From contig CAJHNH020008564.1 in the NCBI GenBank assembly GCA_905116865.2, positions 241,773 to 305,772 on the forward strand: 64,000 bases of DNA. The letters run 5' to 3'. The notes beneath the pieces are model-generated. The model saw nothing but the letters and a program-made list of their open reading frames with translations, had not been told where the DNA came from and ran no database searches. Every line of letters starts with the position of its first letter. Position 1 is the stretch's first letter. A program made the translations under genes and the position numbers. This DNA is from Candidula unifasciata (lineage: Eukaryota; Mollusca; Gastropoda; Stylommatophora; Geomitridae). Shown in pieces: positions 10,128 through 19,990 of the stretch.

Positions 10128-10292
10128 GTCTTCTCTTGAAGTCGGAGTACGTCTGCCCGTGAGGCGGGGAACGACAAAAGCCAGTAAAATGGTTGTACAC
10201 GCAAAACTCAGGTCCAGGTAAAAGCCAAAAGCCCAAATGGATGAGCTGCCTGGACCTTCCGTCGAAATTCACGGCTGGTGAATGAATAAGAT
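10128..10292 (+). repeat. SINE family B, 3' two-thirds
   Basis: It has GAAGTCGGAGTACGTCTGCC, AAACTCAGGTCC and a final ACGGCTGGTGAATGAATAAG. The 5' block is missing. Confidence 0.65.
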
Positions 10293-10492
10293 AGCCTATT
10301 TTAGAACATCAAAGTAATGTTACCTTGTTTACTAATTGTCTAGGATTTGCAGCCACATGTTAGAACTGGTTATGTTGAGCATGAAAGAATTCTTTTATCA
10401 GACCTCCAGTGATGGATTTATGGCATAAGATGCAGTTTTATAAATTGTATCTTTCACTGCTGAAGCAAATATTTGTATAATTCACTCTTCAG

Positions 10493-10739
10493 GTACAAAG
10501 TCCCAGCATTGAAATTGGTAGCAACCGAAGTCAGACAGACACAGAGGATGTGTCCTCCATACGCATGTCCTCTCAGCGCTCCTTCTTCTCCCCAAGCAGC
10601 AGTGCTGCCTCTGATTGCCAGTCGCAAAGCTCAGAGAGTGTTATTGTACATACCACACACACTCGCACAGTCACTTTCTCCATCAGAAGGTTTTCCACAC
10701 ACAATCAAGAGGTTGAGGAATCGCCAACACCTGCAGAAG
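10493..10739 (+). CDS. DCAF15: DCAF15 internal exon (linker, continued)
   Basis: The acceptor is TTCACTCTTCAG|, and the donor is GCAGAAG|GTATTT at 10740. It reads in phase from the 5430-6149 exon as VQSPSIEIGSNRSQTDTEDV, followed by a Ser-rich run and HTTHTRTVTFSIRRFS. It leaves in phase 1 (247 nt). Its Ser/Thr-rich composition continues the disordered linker between the two DCAF15 halves. The assignment rests on phase continuity with the strongly diagnostic exons at 1723 and 16844. Confidence 0.75.
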
Positions 10740-10754
10740 GTATTTTTATTGTTG

Positions 10755-10915
10755 TGATCAATCATTTGCCATCTTCACAAAGAAGGTTGTTAGCATTGAA
10801 TCTCCAACATTGTATTTCTTGCTTCGGTTGTACACTCTCTGAAACTGATTTTGATCCTTCTCTTGATGTTGGCCTTCCACTTGTATCACTGTCTACTTCT
10901 TGCTTGCCCGCCATA
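10755..10915 (-). pseudogene. LINE C-terminal scrap
   Basis: A minus-strand frame reads KWKANIKRRIKISF and a following TEAR block, like the KWEDNIK-RW-T tail at 18715-18850. It lies just inside the intron beyond the donor of exon 10493-10739. Confidence 0.45.
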
Positions 10916-11000
10916 ACCGTGTGGGGTTTTGGGACGCCATTTGGGGAGGGGAAAAAAATAGACCCATGGCCCCCTAATGCATGTTGTAAATGGTGACTAG
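10915..11000 (+). repeat. SINE family B, 5' fragment
   Basis: It contains CGTGTGGGGTTTTGGGACGCC, then AAATAGACCCA and GCATGTTGTAA, the 5' block of family B only. Confidence 0.55.
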
Positions 11001-11224
11001 AGTTTTTCTGCATTTACTTGTGTTGGGATGAAAGGCACAGATACCATAGCCTAGCTGTAAATCACACAATAGCATGTAAACACGCCTTTTATAAGAATAA
11101 TGCAAAAAATAAAGAAGATTGCATGCCTTCAGATTTCCCCCTCCATTGAGGTTTTTGTGAGAATCAGAGTATTTTCCAGTGTCTCTTTTTCAACAACTCT
11201 TTCATTACCAGTAGGCCAGTTCCT

Positions 11225-11390
11225 CTGTATGTGATTACTTTGTTTCCATATACAAACTACCTGTCCTTTTGTTTGTCTTCATCTATCCTGGGACCCTCTT
11301 TCACCATCCCTAGATATTTGAATTTCTTGATCTAAATAAGCATATTTCCTCCTATTGTAAGCACATTTAGGGGCCATGTTTTCCTTGCTT
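11225..11390 (-). pseudogene. LINE reverse transcriptase fragment (palm/thumb border)
   Basis: The minus strand encodes IKKFKYLGMVKEGPRIDED, matching the FKYLGS-x-I motif that follows the RT palm in many animal LINEs, preceded by an I-G-G-N segment. It is broken by stops. Confidence 0.5.
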
Positions 11391-11533
11391 TTTTTTTTTT
11401 TTTAAATATTTTTATTTAAATATTTATATATTTTTAAAATATAGTGAAGAATTAAACATATTCAAGGTCACTGAATTTTAATGTGAAGTAATCATTAAAC
11501 CTTGTCATTTTTCCTTATATATAGTTTAAGGTT

Positions 11534-11770
11534 TATCTTTGGGGGGGGGGGGGGGGGGTTGTTAAATTAGCCTTAGCTTGCCCTAGCTGCATTACCAGTC
11601 TTCTATTAACTTGGATGCCCAGTGACAGAAAGCAGATATTAGACATAAGAAAAATAGTGAAGACTGAAACTCTCTTTGCAAATACAAGGGGGAAATCAGT
11701 GAATTATGATATGACACTTGTCCTTGTCACTTTTCCCAATTGGGGGGCGGGGGGGGGGGGGGGGGGGGCA
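11534..11770. repeat. two poly-G tracts
   Basis: Runs of about 19 G at 11541-11559 and about 28 nearly pure G at 11741-11768 lie in the intron, 180 bp apart on the same strand. They are prone to sequencing-length error. Confidence 0.9.
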
Positions 11771-12107
11771 TGCTTGGGATGTTCTATTTTCAGCTCAGAA
11801 TATTAGGGGGGTATCCAAGATATTATGGAGACCCTATAGAAAATTGTGTTTAGTCTAGAAGTGCACTGATCAGCAGTGAGTCTTGTCATGCTATTGACTC
11901 TTTCAGTGCCAGTTGTGGGTTACATTAAACTGAGTTATTCTTTTAATTTTTACTTTTAAATTATCAAACATTTGGGTCTGAAATGTTAAAATAATAGCAC
12001 ATATGGGACAGGAGGAGTTAAGTAAGAACTGGGATGGTGTGGGCGAGAATAACAACTATGTGGTTTACATTGAGATAAGGAAATTGGATTATGTCAGTGG
12101 GAACTGG

Positions 12108-12390
12108 CAGCGTCCGTGGCTTAGACGTTGCGAGTCCAACTCGTAATTTCAATGTACCCCGATCGAAACCCACTGCTGGCTGCGTGGATTGTTATCATGG
12201 TATTCGACGTCACAGGTCGACCCAGCCTAAAATGGGTACCAGGATGTATGTCCTGGGGAAGTAAAGACGGCCGGCGTAATGCTGACCACATTACCCAGCT
12301 AGTGCCGATTGGTCTGTAAAAATATGGGGTGCGCTTCCCATATACCCGATGCACCAAAGGCGTGAAATGGGATCTTTACTTACTTACAGT
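12108..12390 (+). repeat. SINE family A with alternative tRNA-like head
   Basis: The body (GTCGACCCAGCCTAAAATGG, GTAATGCTGACCACATTACC, CCGATTGGTCTGTAAAAATA) and the tail (GGCGTGAAATGGG, then TTTACTTACTTAC) match family A. The head is different: GTGGCTTAGACGTTGCGAG and a GATCGAAACCC B box. The same head occurs inverted at 17948-18215 and without this body at 43370 and 57385. Confidence 0.8.
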
Positions 12391-12474
12391 GAGGACTAAC
12401 AAACACATAGTTAGTTTTTTAGTACTGAATGAGTTAATTGTAGTTAAGTAAAAAGGTAAAGATAGCGCTATATT

Positions 12475-12715
12475 GGACACATCCTGAGAAGAAACAAGCA
12501 GAGAATTACCAACCAGGCACTAAATGGAAAGTAAAAGGATTTAGGAAGCGAGGATGTCCAAAAGAAACCCTAAAAGGAACGTTGATGAGAGAAGCCAAAG
12601 CTGCTGAACTGGATTCCATCCATGATACTGAAGGGATTGCACAGGATTGAATGGAATGGAGGATTAGGCTGCGAGCCCTATGTGACATAAAATGGCACAA
12701 TACGATAATGAATGA
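12475..12715 (+). pseudogene. LINE C-terminal scrap
   Basis: It reads YIGHILRRNKQRITNQALKW, then KRGCPKETLKGTL and a final WHNT block. This follows the 'LGHVLRRD...KRGRPKETW...R' layout of CR1/L2-like polyprotein ends. One stop interrupts it near 12648. Confidence 0.65.
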
Positions 12716-12719
12716 ATTT

Positions 12720-12978
12720 TTTTCTTCTTCTTCTTCGTGTTCACCAGCTATAAACTCTGGCGGAAATTTCTGGTTGTTCATCCACTTTTGGACTGTAGTC
12801 CTGTTCAAGAACCTGAGTGTTGCGTGTGCATCCATTTTACAGATCTGACTCAATTTTATGCAGACTGCTGCCTCTCAGGCAGATGTACTCCGACTTTAAA
12901 GGAAGTTCCCAATTGGATTGGGAGTGGGTCTATTCTTTTCCCCCCCTATAATGGGACCCTGGAACCCCCACAGGGAAA
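12720..12978 (-). repeat. SINE family B, inverted
   Basis: It contains TTCTTCTTCTTCGTGTTCACC, AACCTGAGTGTTGCGTGTGC and a terminal ATGGGACCCTGGAACCCCC. Confidence 0.75.
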
Positions 12979-13034
12979 TTAATAAATGAAAAATAAAATG
13001 TAAAATGTAAAGGACTTTAGCACATCGGACATAT

Positions 13035-13165
13035 CATCAATCAGCAAGTTCTTTACAGAACATCGCTCTCTTCACGGCACGCCTGAAAGTATCCCTTTCT
13101 CTAGCCAGCTCTCCAGCCCTATGTGCTTTCAATGCCAATGCATCTTCAGTGTCATCAGACGTATA
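13035..13165 (-). pseudogene. LINE C-terminal scrap
   Basis: The minus strand gives KAHRAGELARERDTFRRAV and a following FCKEL block, the same 'EAGELARDR...RQT' ending as at 590-700, from a related LINE. Confidence 0.55.
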
Positions 13166-13167
13166 GA

Positions 13168-13325
13168 GGGCCTTAATTTTTATTGACCAGTCAGCACTCA
13201 GTGAGTATGGTGGTCAGCATCTTGCTGGCCACCTTTTCTTTCCAGGACATTACCCAGTATCTATTTTAAGCTGGGTTGAACTGGGAGCCAAGGTCAGTTT
13301 TGCAAAAAACTCAGCTAGATGTGTA
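13168..13325 (-). repeat. SINE family A fragment, inverted
   Basis: Inverted body blocks are visible: GTCAGCATCTTGCTGGCCACC, TAAGCTGGGTTGAACTGGGA and the poly-A-like TTTTGCAAAAAACT linker. Confidence 0.6.
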
Positions 13326-13371
13326 TTTATAGTTAGCCACTGTTTATTATCCGCCTCACTTATTCTATTTC

Positions 13372-13605
13372 TTTTTTTGTCCACATGCTGCAAGCTCCGG
13401 TGCAAAGTTATGGTTGTTTATCTGTTTGGACTTTGGCCTTGTTTTACTGGCTTATTTGTGTGCCGCTCATGCAGATGCACTCTTACTTCGTGGATGCTAA
13501 CAATCGATCGACTCCCACAACATGCTTGTTGGGGAGGCAGTGGGTCTGTTTTTGTTTGCCCCACAATGGGGTCCCAGAACCCACACGGGGAACTTCTTCA
13601 AATCC
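13372..13605 (-). repeat. SINE family B, inverted, 5'-rich
   Basis: It has CATGCTGCAAGCTC, CATGCTTGTTGGGGAGGCAG and CACAATGGGGTCCCAGAACCC. An internal part is deleted. Confidence 0.65.
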
Positions 13606-13870
13606 TTTTGCTGGAAAAACTTATGTCAGGAGGTCAGTAGCCTCGTTAAGGTTCAAATGTACTAAAACTGGTGCTTCTGTGTCAGGTGTCATCTCCACAG
13701 TAAAGGTCGGCTGCTGTGGATTATATCCATTGCCTCTCAACCTGGACAAGGTACAGTAAAATATGACCAGCAGTATATTGTGAAACACGTTTGTGTCTTC
13801 TTTAAATTTACACTGGGGAAGCACTGCTTCGGTGGAGAGATTTGTTTATAATTTCATGATGTTTCCTCAG

Positions 13871-13971
13871 ATGACTATGATTTGGCTTACAAAAGCATCC
13901 TACCAGTTCAAGTTGTTTGGAATACCAAGCCACTGAACATAATCAGAACAGTGCGGAGTGACATGTCTCTG
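13871..13971 (+). CDS. DCAF15: DCAF15 internal exon (start of C-terminal half)
   Basis: The acceptor is TTTCCTCAG|, and the donor is GTCTCTG|GTATGTT at 13972. It enters in phase 1 (joining as a GAT codon) and leaves in phase 0. It reads DYDLAYKSILPVQVVWNTKPLN and ends IIRTVRSDMSL. This aligns with the human segment with DDKISLPFVV before the conserved [11 protein letters not shown]. The donor lies inside the first unit of the minisatellite that fills the start of the next intron. Confidence 0.85.
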
Positions 13972-14863
13972 GTATGTTATCATGTTTGTCTTTAGTATGT
14001 TGTCAGTGTTTGTCTGGTATGTTATTAGTGTTTGTCTCTGGTATGTTGTCAGTGTTTGTCTCTGGTATGTTGTCAGTGTTTGTCTCTGGTATGTTGTCAG
14101 TGTTTGTCTCTGGTATGTTGTCAGTGTTTGTCTTGTATGTTATTAGTGTTTGTCTGGTATGTTATTAGTGTTTGTCTCTGGTATGTTGTCAGGGTTTGTC
14201 TGGTATGTTATTAGTGTTTGTCTCTGGTACATTGTCAGTTTTTTTTCTGGTATGTTATTAGTGTTTGTCTCTGGTATGTTATTAGTGTTTGTCTCTGGTA
14301 TGTTGTCAGTGTTTGTCTCTGGTATGTTGTCAATGTTTGTCTGGTATGTTATTAGTGTTTGTCTCTGGTACATTGTCAGTTTTTTTCTGGTATGTTATTA
14401 GTGTTTGTCTCTGGTATGTTATTAGTGTTTGTCTCTGGTATGTTGTCAGTGTTTGTCTGGTATGTTATTAGTGTTTGTCTCTGGTATGTTGTCAGTGTTT
14501 GTCTTGCCTGTTGTCAGTGTTTGTCTGGTATGTTATTAGTGTTTGTCTCTGGTACATTGTCAGTTTTTGTCTGGTATTTTATTAGTGTTTGTCTTTGGTA
14601 TGTTGTCAGTGTTTGTCTGGTATGTTATTAGTATTTGTCTCTATTATGTTGTCAGTGTTTGTCTGGTATTTTATTAGTGTTTGTCTTTGGTATGTTGTCA
14701 GTTTTCTTTGGTATTTTATTAGTGTTTGTCTTTGGTACGTTGTCAGTGTTTGTCTGGTATTTTATTAGTGTTTGTCTCTATTATGTTGTCAGTGTTTGTC
14801 TGGTATTTTATTAGTGTTTGTCTCTATTATGTTGTCAGTGTTTGTCTCTGGTGTGTTGCCTAT
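13960..14863. repeat. 22/24-bp minisatellite seeded on the exon-intron junction
   Basis: Units alternate between GTATGTTATTAGTGTTTGTCTCTG (24 bp) and forms lacking two bases, with GTATGTTGTCAG variants. The exon end ACATGTCTCTG|GTATGTTATC is itself a recognisable first unit, so each unit carries a potential CTG|GTATGT splice donor. Divergence increases toward 14850. Confidence 0.9.
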
Positions 14864-15644
14864 TGTCAACTACCTTGTATCTATACTACTTAACTACGAC
14901 TCACTGTATGGCCCTGTGACAGACACACTATACTAGAACACACCTAAAACACACACCTATTGGGTACACACATCATCTTTAATGAACAAAAAAACCAATT
15001 CAACCTAAAGCAACCTCAACAGTTATGGACAGTCCCTAATCTGATACGCCAGCAGTGGTAGCATTTATATTTACTTATCCACCCGAGCCGTTCCAATGGA
15101 TGTACCAGAGGACTCGATTCCACCTCCTGTCGTACAGCGCTAACTAGGCTGCGGTCCTCGCCATGCGAGACTCAGTGGCACACGCAGGGTGAGTGGTTCA
15201 AGTATTAGCGGGCAGTGTCAACGCCAGCACAAAAGGCAGCCAAACTCCAATAACCCATAGATAAGAACAACTACTTACGCATGATACAACACCAACACAA
15301 CTGTCTTAGCATACTATAAGCACACAAGGAATACCAATAGCTAACCAACACATATGATGACAACGCTAACAGTCCCTATCTTTCAACTCCTTACAAAATA
15401 CAGTCTATCACGTCTTTAGATGTCTTCAGCCTCACACGTCCATGTCTGACCGCCCTTTTCCTCCCCGTTCAGCTCCGGGTAAAAACGTGTTAGTACCAGT
15501 GTTCAAGTTATAATGGGTTTTCCGCATATCGTCAATTCAGCTGGCTGACTGCTGGTGCACTTTTTGGTCCGTCAAACACAAACATGAAGTTACAAGTCGT
15601 ATCATGTTTACTCTGTCCCATACCCTTCTAACAGGGCCATGACA
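14864..15644. mobile_element. solo LTR, 781 bp, with 5-bp target duplication
   Basis: The insertion begins TGTCAACTACC and ends GGGCCATGACA, so the termini are inverted TGTCA...TGACA. The host sequence is duplicated as CCTAT at 14859-14863 and 15645-15649. TG...CA ends with a 5-bp duplication are the signature of an LTR retrotransposon. No gag-pol is present, so this is a solo LTR left by recombination. An ATTAAAG-type signal near 14977 on the minus strand hints at minus orientation, weakly. The minisatellite resumes directly afterwards. Confidence 0.85.
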
Positions 15645-15750
15645 CCTATGTTTTTTCCTGGTGCGTTGTCAGTGTTTGTCTCTGTTATTTTGTCAATGTT
15701 TGTCTCTGTTATGTTGTCAGTGCTTGTCTCTGTCTCTTGGTTAATGGCCT
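15645..15750. repeat. distal continuation of the donor minisatellite
   Basis: Units of the GTTGTCAGTGTTTGTCTCTG type continue on the far side of the LTR, showing that the LTR landed inside a pre-existing array. Confidence 0.85.
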
Positions 15751-16525
15751 TACATAAACTAGTTGAGGGCCTTTGCATGAGTTAGTCAGAGGCCTTGCAT
15801 GAGCTGGTTGAGGGCCTTGCATGAGCTGGACGGGGCCTTGCATGAGCTGGTTGAGGGCTTTTTGTTAGCTGGTCAGGGGCATTGCAGGAGCTTTTTGGGG
15901 GCCTTGCATGAGCTGGTTGAGGGCTTTTTGTTAGCTGGTCAGGGGCCTTGCAGGAGCTGGTTGAGGGCTTTTTGTTAGCTGGTCAGGGGCCTTGCATGAG
16001 CTGGTTGAGGGCTTTTTGTTAGCTGGTCAGGGGCCTTGCAGGAGCTGGTTGGGGGTCTTGCATGAGCTGGTTGAGGGCTTTTTGTTAGCTGGTCAGGGGC
16101 CTTGCAGGAGCTGGTTGAGGGCTTTTTGTTAGCTGGTCAGGGGCCTTGCATGAGCTGGTTAAGGGCTTTTTGTTAGCTGGTCAGGGGCCTTGCATGAGCT
16201 GGTTGAGGGCTTTTTGTTAGCTGGTCAAGGGCCTTGCAGGAGCTGGTTGAGGGCTTTTTGTTAGCTGGTCAGGGGCCTTGCAGGAGCTGGTTGGGGGCCT
16301 TGCATGAGCTGGTTGAGGGCTTTTTGTTAGCTGGTCAGGCGCCTTGCAGGAGCTGGTTGGGGGTCTTGCAGGAGCTGGTTGGGGGCCTTGCATGAGCTGG
16401 TTGGGGGCCTTGCAGGAGCTGGTTGAGGGCCTTTCATGGGCTGGTTGAGGGCCTTGCAGGAGCAGGTTGAGGGCCTTGCAGGAGCTGGTTGAGGGCCTTT
16501 CATGAGCTGGTTGAGGGCCTGTGTT
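15750..16525. repeat. 22-bp minisatellite with 44-bp dimer structure
   Basis: Two 22-bp unit types, GGGCCTTGCA(T/G)GAGCTGGTTGA and GGGCTTTTTGTTAGCTGGTCAG, alternate for most of the array, giving a 44-bp higher-order unit. The right end is mainly type 1. The minus-strand open frame of about 103 codons is a by-product. Confidence 0.9.
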
Positions 16526-16843
16526 CAAGTAGGAGATTAAAGACCAATGAATGACTGAATGAACTGTATTTTTAAAGTGTCACATATTGGGAACACAAGC
16601 CCATCTGACATTTAGCCCATCCAAACTCTCATATTTCACACAATAATTTATCTATAAAAGCATATTATATTCAGTTGCATACCAGTGTGCATAATATAAC
16701 CTAGTAAAAACACAAAAGCATGACAGAGAAATTAAGAACAATCACAACTGAAGATTTTAAATGCAATGTATTTTCTTTCAGCAACTTCATCAAGAGAAAA
16801 GCATTAAAAAAAAATTATGTTTTCCTTTCTCTCATCTATATAG
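16525..16843. other. DCAF15 intron end
   Basis: This is AT-rich intronic sequence without a recognised element. It ends in a pyrimidine tract and the acceptor CTATATAG at 16843. Confidence 0.5.
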
Positions 16844-16963
16844 ATAACAGTTTTACAAATGACATTTGATATTGAACATTACATGGTGGAAGCCATACGG
16901 CATGATGCAGACTGGGGCCAAAGATATGTTGCCTTTTGCAATTACGATCTTCAGATTTTAGAT
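16844..16963 (+). CDS. DCAF15: DCAF15 internal exon (core of C-terminal domain)
   Basis: This is the most diagnostic exon. It encodes VLQMTFDIEHYMVEAIRHDA and then DWGQRYVAFCNYDLQILD. Human DCAF15 has [20 protein letters not shown] and TWGHQFCSFSDYDIVILE at the same place. Both borders are in phase 0, with an acceptor after CTATATAG and donor GAT|GTAAGT. The NYDLQ stretch corresponds to human residues D475 to V477, which line the RBM39/indisulam interface: the Asp is kept and the Val is Gln here. The human residue numbers are recalled, not computed. Confidence 0.92.
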
Positions 16964-17060
16964 GTAAGTTTTCTGTGTGTGGAATAAGGAAGTGTGAAGT
17001 TTTGCTCTGAGTTTAGCCATAAAGGTGTCATTCACCTCAACTGTACTGGTTTAAGACCAC

Positions 17061-17180
17061 CTAGTTGATGTTGAGTGGAGTCAAGAATTGACGTCACATC
17101 ACTCGGGGCATTCCCATGCATGCTCTGACCTCATCTTCAGTAGCCAACGCAGAGTTCCAATATTGATGGTACCAGTCACA
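17061..17180 (-). pseudogene. RNase H LINE 3' terminus
   Basis: The complement encodes the L-R-W-L-L-K-type end (GCGTTGGCTACTGAAGATG, then GGGAATGCCCCGAGTG) of the element at 3441-4272. A second, longer copy in the same orientation follows at 17285. Confidence 0.65.
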
Positions 17181-17284
17181 ATCTGGTTCAGAGAGTTAAA
17201 GTAGTAACATTACATGGAGAAGTGCGTGCACAATATAAGTCGTTTAAGGATGGGACAGTAGGCTGTAATTATTGGATTTAGTTG

Positions 17285-17565
17285 AGCTGAGTCAAGAATT
17301 GACATTACAGCACTTGGGGCATTCCCATGTGTGCTCCGTCCTTTTCTTCAGCAGCCAGCGCAGAGTTCTAATACCAATGGTACCGGTCACAATCTGGTTA
17401 TATGTCCGTGTAGTGAGCTGGTCAGACTCTCTGGTTACATCCAGGTGCCTCATTCTCTCTATGACATAATAATCTTCTTTTTCTACTGATTCAGTTGCTT
17501 GTTCCCAAAGGAACCTTGACCACATCTGCCTTGTCATGTATCAATTCACCACCCAGTGGTGCAGA
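17285..17565 (-). pseudogene. RNase H LINE C-terminal fragment
   Basis: The minus-strand frame MTRQMWSRFLWEQATESVEK continues to GIRTLRWLLKKRTEHTWECPKCC and a stop. This matches the tail of the RNase H element (GTLRWLLKMGTEHL-ECPECC). Confidence 0.7.
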
Positions 17566-17754
17566 TCCAGCCAATCTGTCTGCCTGTTTTTGGATTTAGT
17601 GTAAACTAGGCTAGCAGTTAATGAAAAACTCTGAAGTAGCTTGGAAATACCAATGATTAATTAAGTGATCTTAACATTTTGGCGATTATATATTGGTATA
17701 TATATTTTGGTAATTATATATTGAAATAAGCATCAAGCAATTACTTGGGAAATG

Positions 17755-17835
17755 AAAATGGCCCAACAGATATTAACCACATCACCCATTGAGTTCTGAC
17801 CACTATAAAAAACAATATACCTATTACTTCAAGGC
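17755..17835 (+). repeat. SINE family A body fragment
   Basis: It contains ATTAACCACATCACCCATTG followed by a CTATAAAA block. Confidence 0.5.
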
Positions 17836-17944
17836 ATAAAAACTGGTCATTTGTTTGACTTATTTCAACCACACAAACACAAAAAAGTGGTCTTAGTTGC
17901 ATTTATAGACCAGTTGTAGGATGGGATCTTAAAAAAAGTAAAAA

Positions 17945-18218
17945 TTAAAGATCCCTTTTCACGCCTTTAGGCTTATCGGGTATATGGGAAGAGTGCCCAT
18001 ATTTTTACAGACCATCGGCACTAGGTGGGTAATGCGGTCAGCATTACGCCAGCCGTCTTTATTTCCCCAGGACAGCCATGCTGGTACCCATTTTAGGCTG
18101 GGTCGACATGCAACACCTCATACCATGATAAAAATCCACGCAGCCAGCAGTGGGTTTCGATCCCGGTACGTTGGAATTACGAGTCAAACTCGCAACGCCT
18201 AAGCCATGTGGGGTCTTA
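17945..18218 (-). repeat. SINE family A, alternative head, inverted
   Basis: It has the inverted tail TCCCTTTTCACGCCTTTAGG, then the body, then the head GCTTAGGCGTTGCGAG with a GGGATCGAAACCC B box (read on the minus strand). It is the closest relative of the copy at 12108-12390. Confidence 0.8.
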
Positions 18219-18371
18219 AAGCTGAGCTATAAACACCCACATGGCTTGAACGGAAGCCACAAACTGCAGGTTGACATTTTTTCCCTAAGGTGTGTAGATG
18301 GCTACTTCTCTAATGATCCCGGCCAGTTTCCCATCTTTACGATTTTTAATTTCTTCTAATCTCTAAGTTGT

Positions 18372-18663
18372 GCCTCTTTCTCCAAGTCATTCCTGTAACT
18401 GCCTCTTTCTCCAAGTCATTCCTGTAACTGCCTCTTTCTCCAAGTCATTCCTGTAACTGCCTCTTTCTCCAAGTCATTCCTGTAACTGCCTCTTTCTCCA
18501 AGTCATTCCTGTAACTGCCTCTTTCTCCAAGTCATTCCTGTAACTGCCTCTTTCTCCAAGTCATTCCCGTAACTGCCTCTTTCTCCAAGTCATTCCTGTA
18601 ACTGCCTCTTTCTCCAAGTCATTCCAGTAACTGCCTCTTTCTCCAAGTCATTCCTGTAACTGC
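18372..18663. repeat. 29-bp minisatellite, 10 units
   Basis: The unit is GCCTCTTTCTCCAAGTCATT followed by CCTGTAACT, nearly invariant over ten copies (single changes CCCGTAAC, CCAGTAAC). It is pyrimidine-rich on the + strand. Confidence 0.95.
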
Positions 18664-18714
18664 CACCCACCTCACATGTATGCATTCCTATCATTAATCA
18701 ACCAGTTATTCAGG

Positions 18715-18850
18715 TGTTGTTTTCACAATAAAGGTTGGGTAATGGATCTCCATAACCCTCTGTCTTTTGTTCACTCTTTCAGACTGCTGTTTGTCCATCT
18801 CTTGATGTTATCCTCCCACTTCTGCCGCTTGCTTGCCTTTAACTTTTTTT
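18715..18850 (-). pseudogene. LINE C-terminal scrap
   Basis: The minus strand reads KLKASKRQKWEDNIKRWTNS and then TKDRGLWRSI, the classic 'R.KRWEDNIKEWTG' LINE ending. The flanks up to 19135 hold nothing further. Confidence 0.6.
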
Positions 18851-19134
18851 TATCCCAGTCTGGATTTTTATTAGTGTTATTTCTTTAAATTTAGCCAAAA
18901 TATTTTGCTTGTCTGCTTTTATTTCCTTCAGCGACTCTCTTTTCATTCCTAGACTCTTCAGAACCTTCTGTATTGTTTTTGTTTCCCTGCAATAACATGT
19001 TTAATGCCAGTTTAAATCTCCAACTGGTACTTTCTAGTGCTTTCTGGCGGCTTCCTGAAAGTCAGAAACTTATGTAAATCCTGGGCCTTTAGTAAGCTGC
19101 TATATGTTTTAATGAATTGTCCCCATGTGGGATG

Positions 19135-19335
19135 CAATTTTTTGTCATTTGAAGCCCCACCCTGGCTTTTGCTGGAAGCCCTGAATATAGCCGGGCCATA
19201 AATATGGCCTAACGGCTGAACAGGGTTTCTGGGACCTCTCAGTGGGTGATCTTCATCCGCATGGTGGCACTTTGAGTCACTGGGTGTTTATCTCTTTGTG
19301 TGTGATGTGCTGGTGGTGTACAACTTACATACTTG
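19135..19335 (+). repeat. dispersed repeat shared with 44205 and 60205
   Basis: It shares GAAGCC(CTA)ATATA, GAACGGGTTTCT-like, TGATC(T)TCATCC, ATGGTGGCACTTTG and GGTGTTTATC in order with 44205-44380 and 60205-60380. It is more diverged than those two are from each other. Confidence 0.6.
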
Positions 19336-19719
19336 CATACAGTAAGCTGCTTCTGTGCCCATACCTGCTGCCTTGTGTATCCTTATGTTTTAGTTTAGTT
19401 TCTAGTTGATACTGAGTTGTAGCTGAATAAGCATACTGTTCCTTTATGCTCATCTCAGCTCTGCCTGCACTTATCACCTGGCAATCCATCATTTAAAATC
19501 TTTTTTCTTTTAAAAATCAGTTGCTGGCGATTACAAGTTGTCGAGAGATGTGGTCACCAGCGCCTGTTGGCAAGGCATTTAACAATGATGATTTGTGTGT
19601 GTATGTGTGCGTTCGCCGGTGTTTTTTCCCCCCTCTTTCTCACATTAATATGCCATTATGTACATCAAATAATTCACACGCGGTCAGCAATCTCTGCCAT
19701 AGAATTAAATTCACCAACG

Positions 19720-19990
19720 CTAGTATCTAAAGGAGATGAAGTCTTCAATTTAACCCTCAGAGACCGGGTGAGAAATGATACTATCAGACAAATTGTGGGA
19801 ACAGCACCATGCAGCAAATTCATTGAGAAGCAGAAGGTCACATGGTTCAAGCATCTCATTAGAAGGCAACCATAACTACCAGCGCAGGGGGTATATCTGA
19901 AGAGATCTGATGTGTAAGCAAGAGGGTGTCCAAGGAGATGGTTTGATGACGCTGTTGTTGTTGTTCGTCCATCACGAGTGATGAAGACCA
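19720..19990 (+). pseudogene. LINE C-terminal scrap
   Basis: It encodes LRDRVRNDTIRQIVGTAP, then KQKVTWFKHLIRRQP, a stop, and ARGCPRRWFDDAV in a shifted frame. This is the 'RVRN-I...LTWFGHL-R...ARGRPRKRW-DDV' ending of a LINE polyprotein. The following 20000-20400 looks repeat-like, but I cannot classify it. Confidence 0.65.

Noticed and set aside
13377..13759. Frames of 87 and 124 codons upstream of a DCAF15 exon
   Set aside because: They lie over an inverted SINE B. The exons at 10493 and 13871 already join in phase without them.
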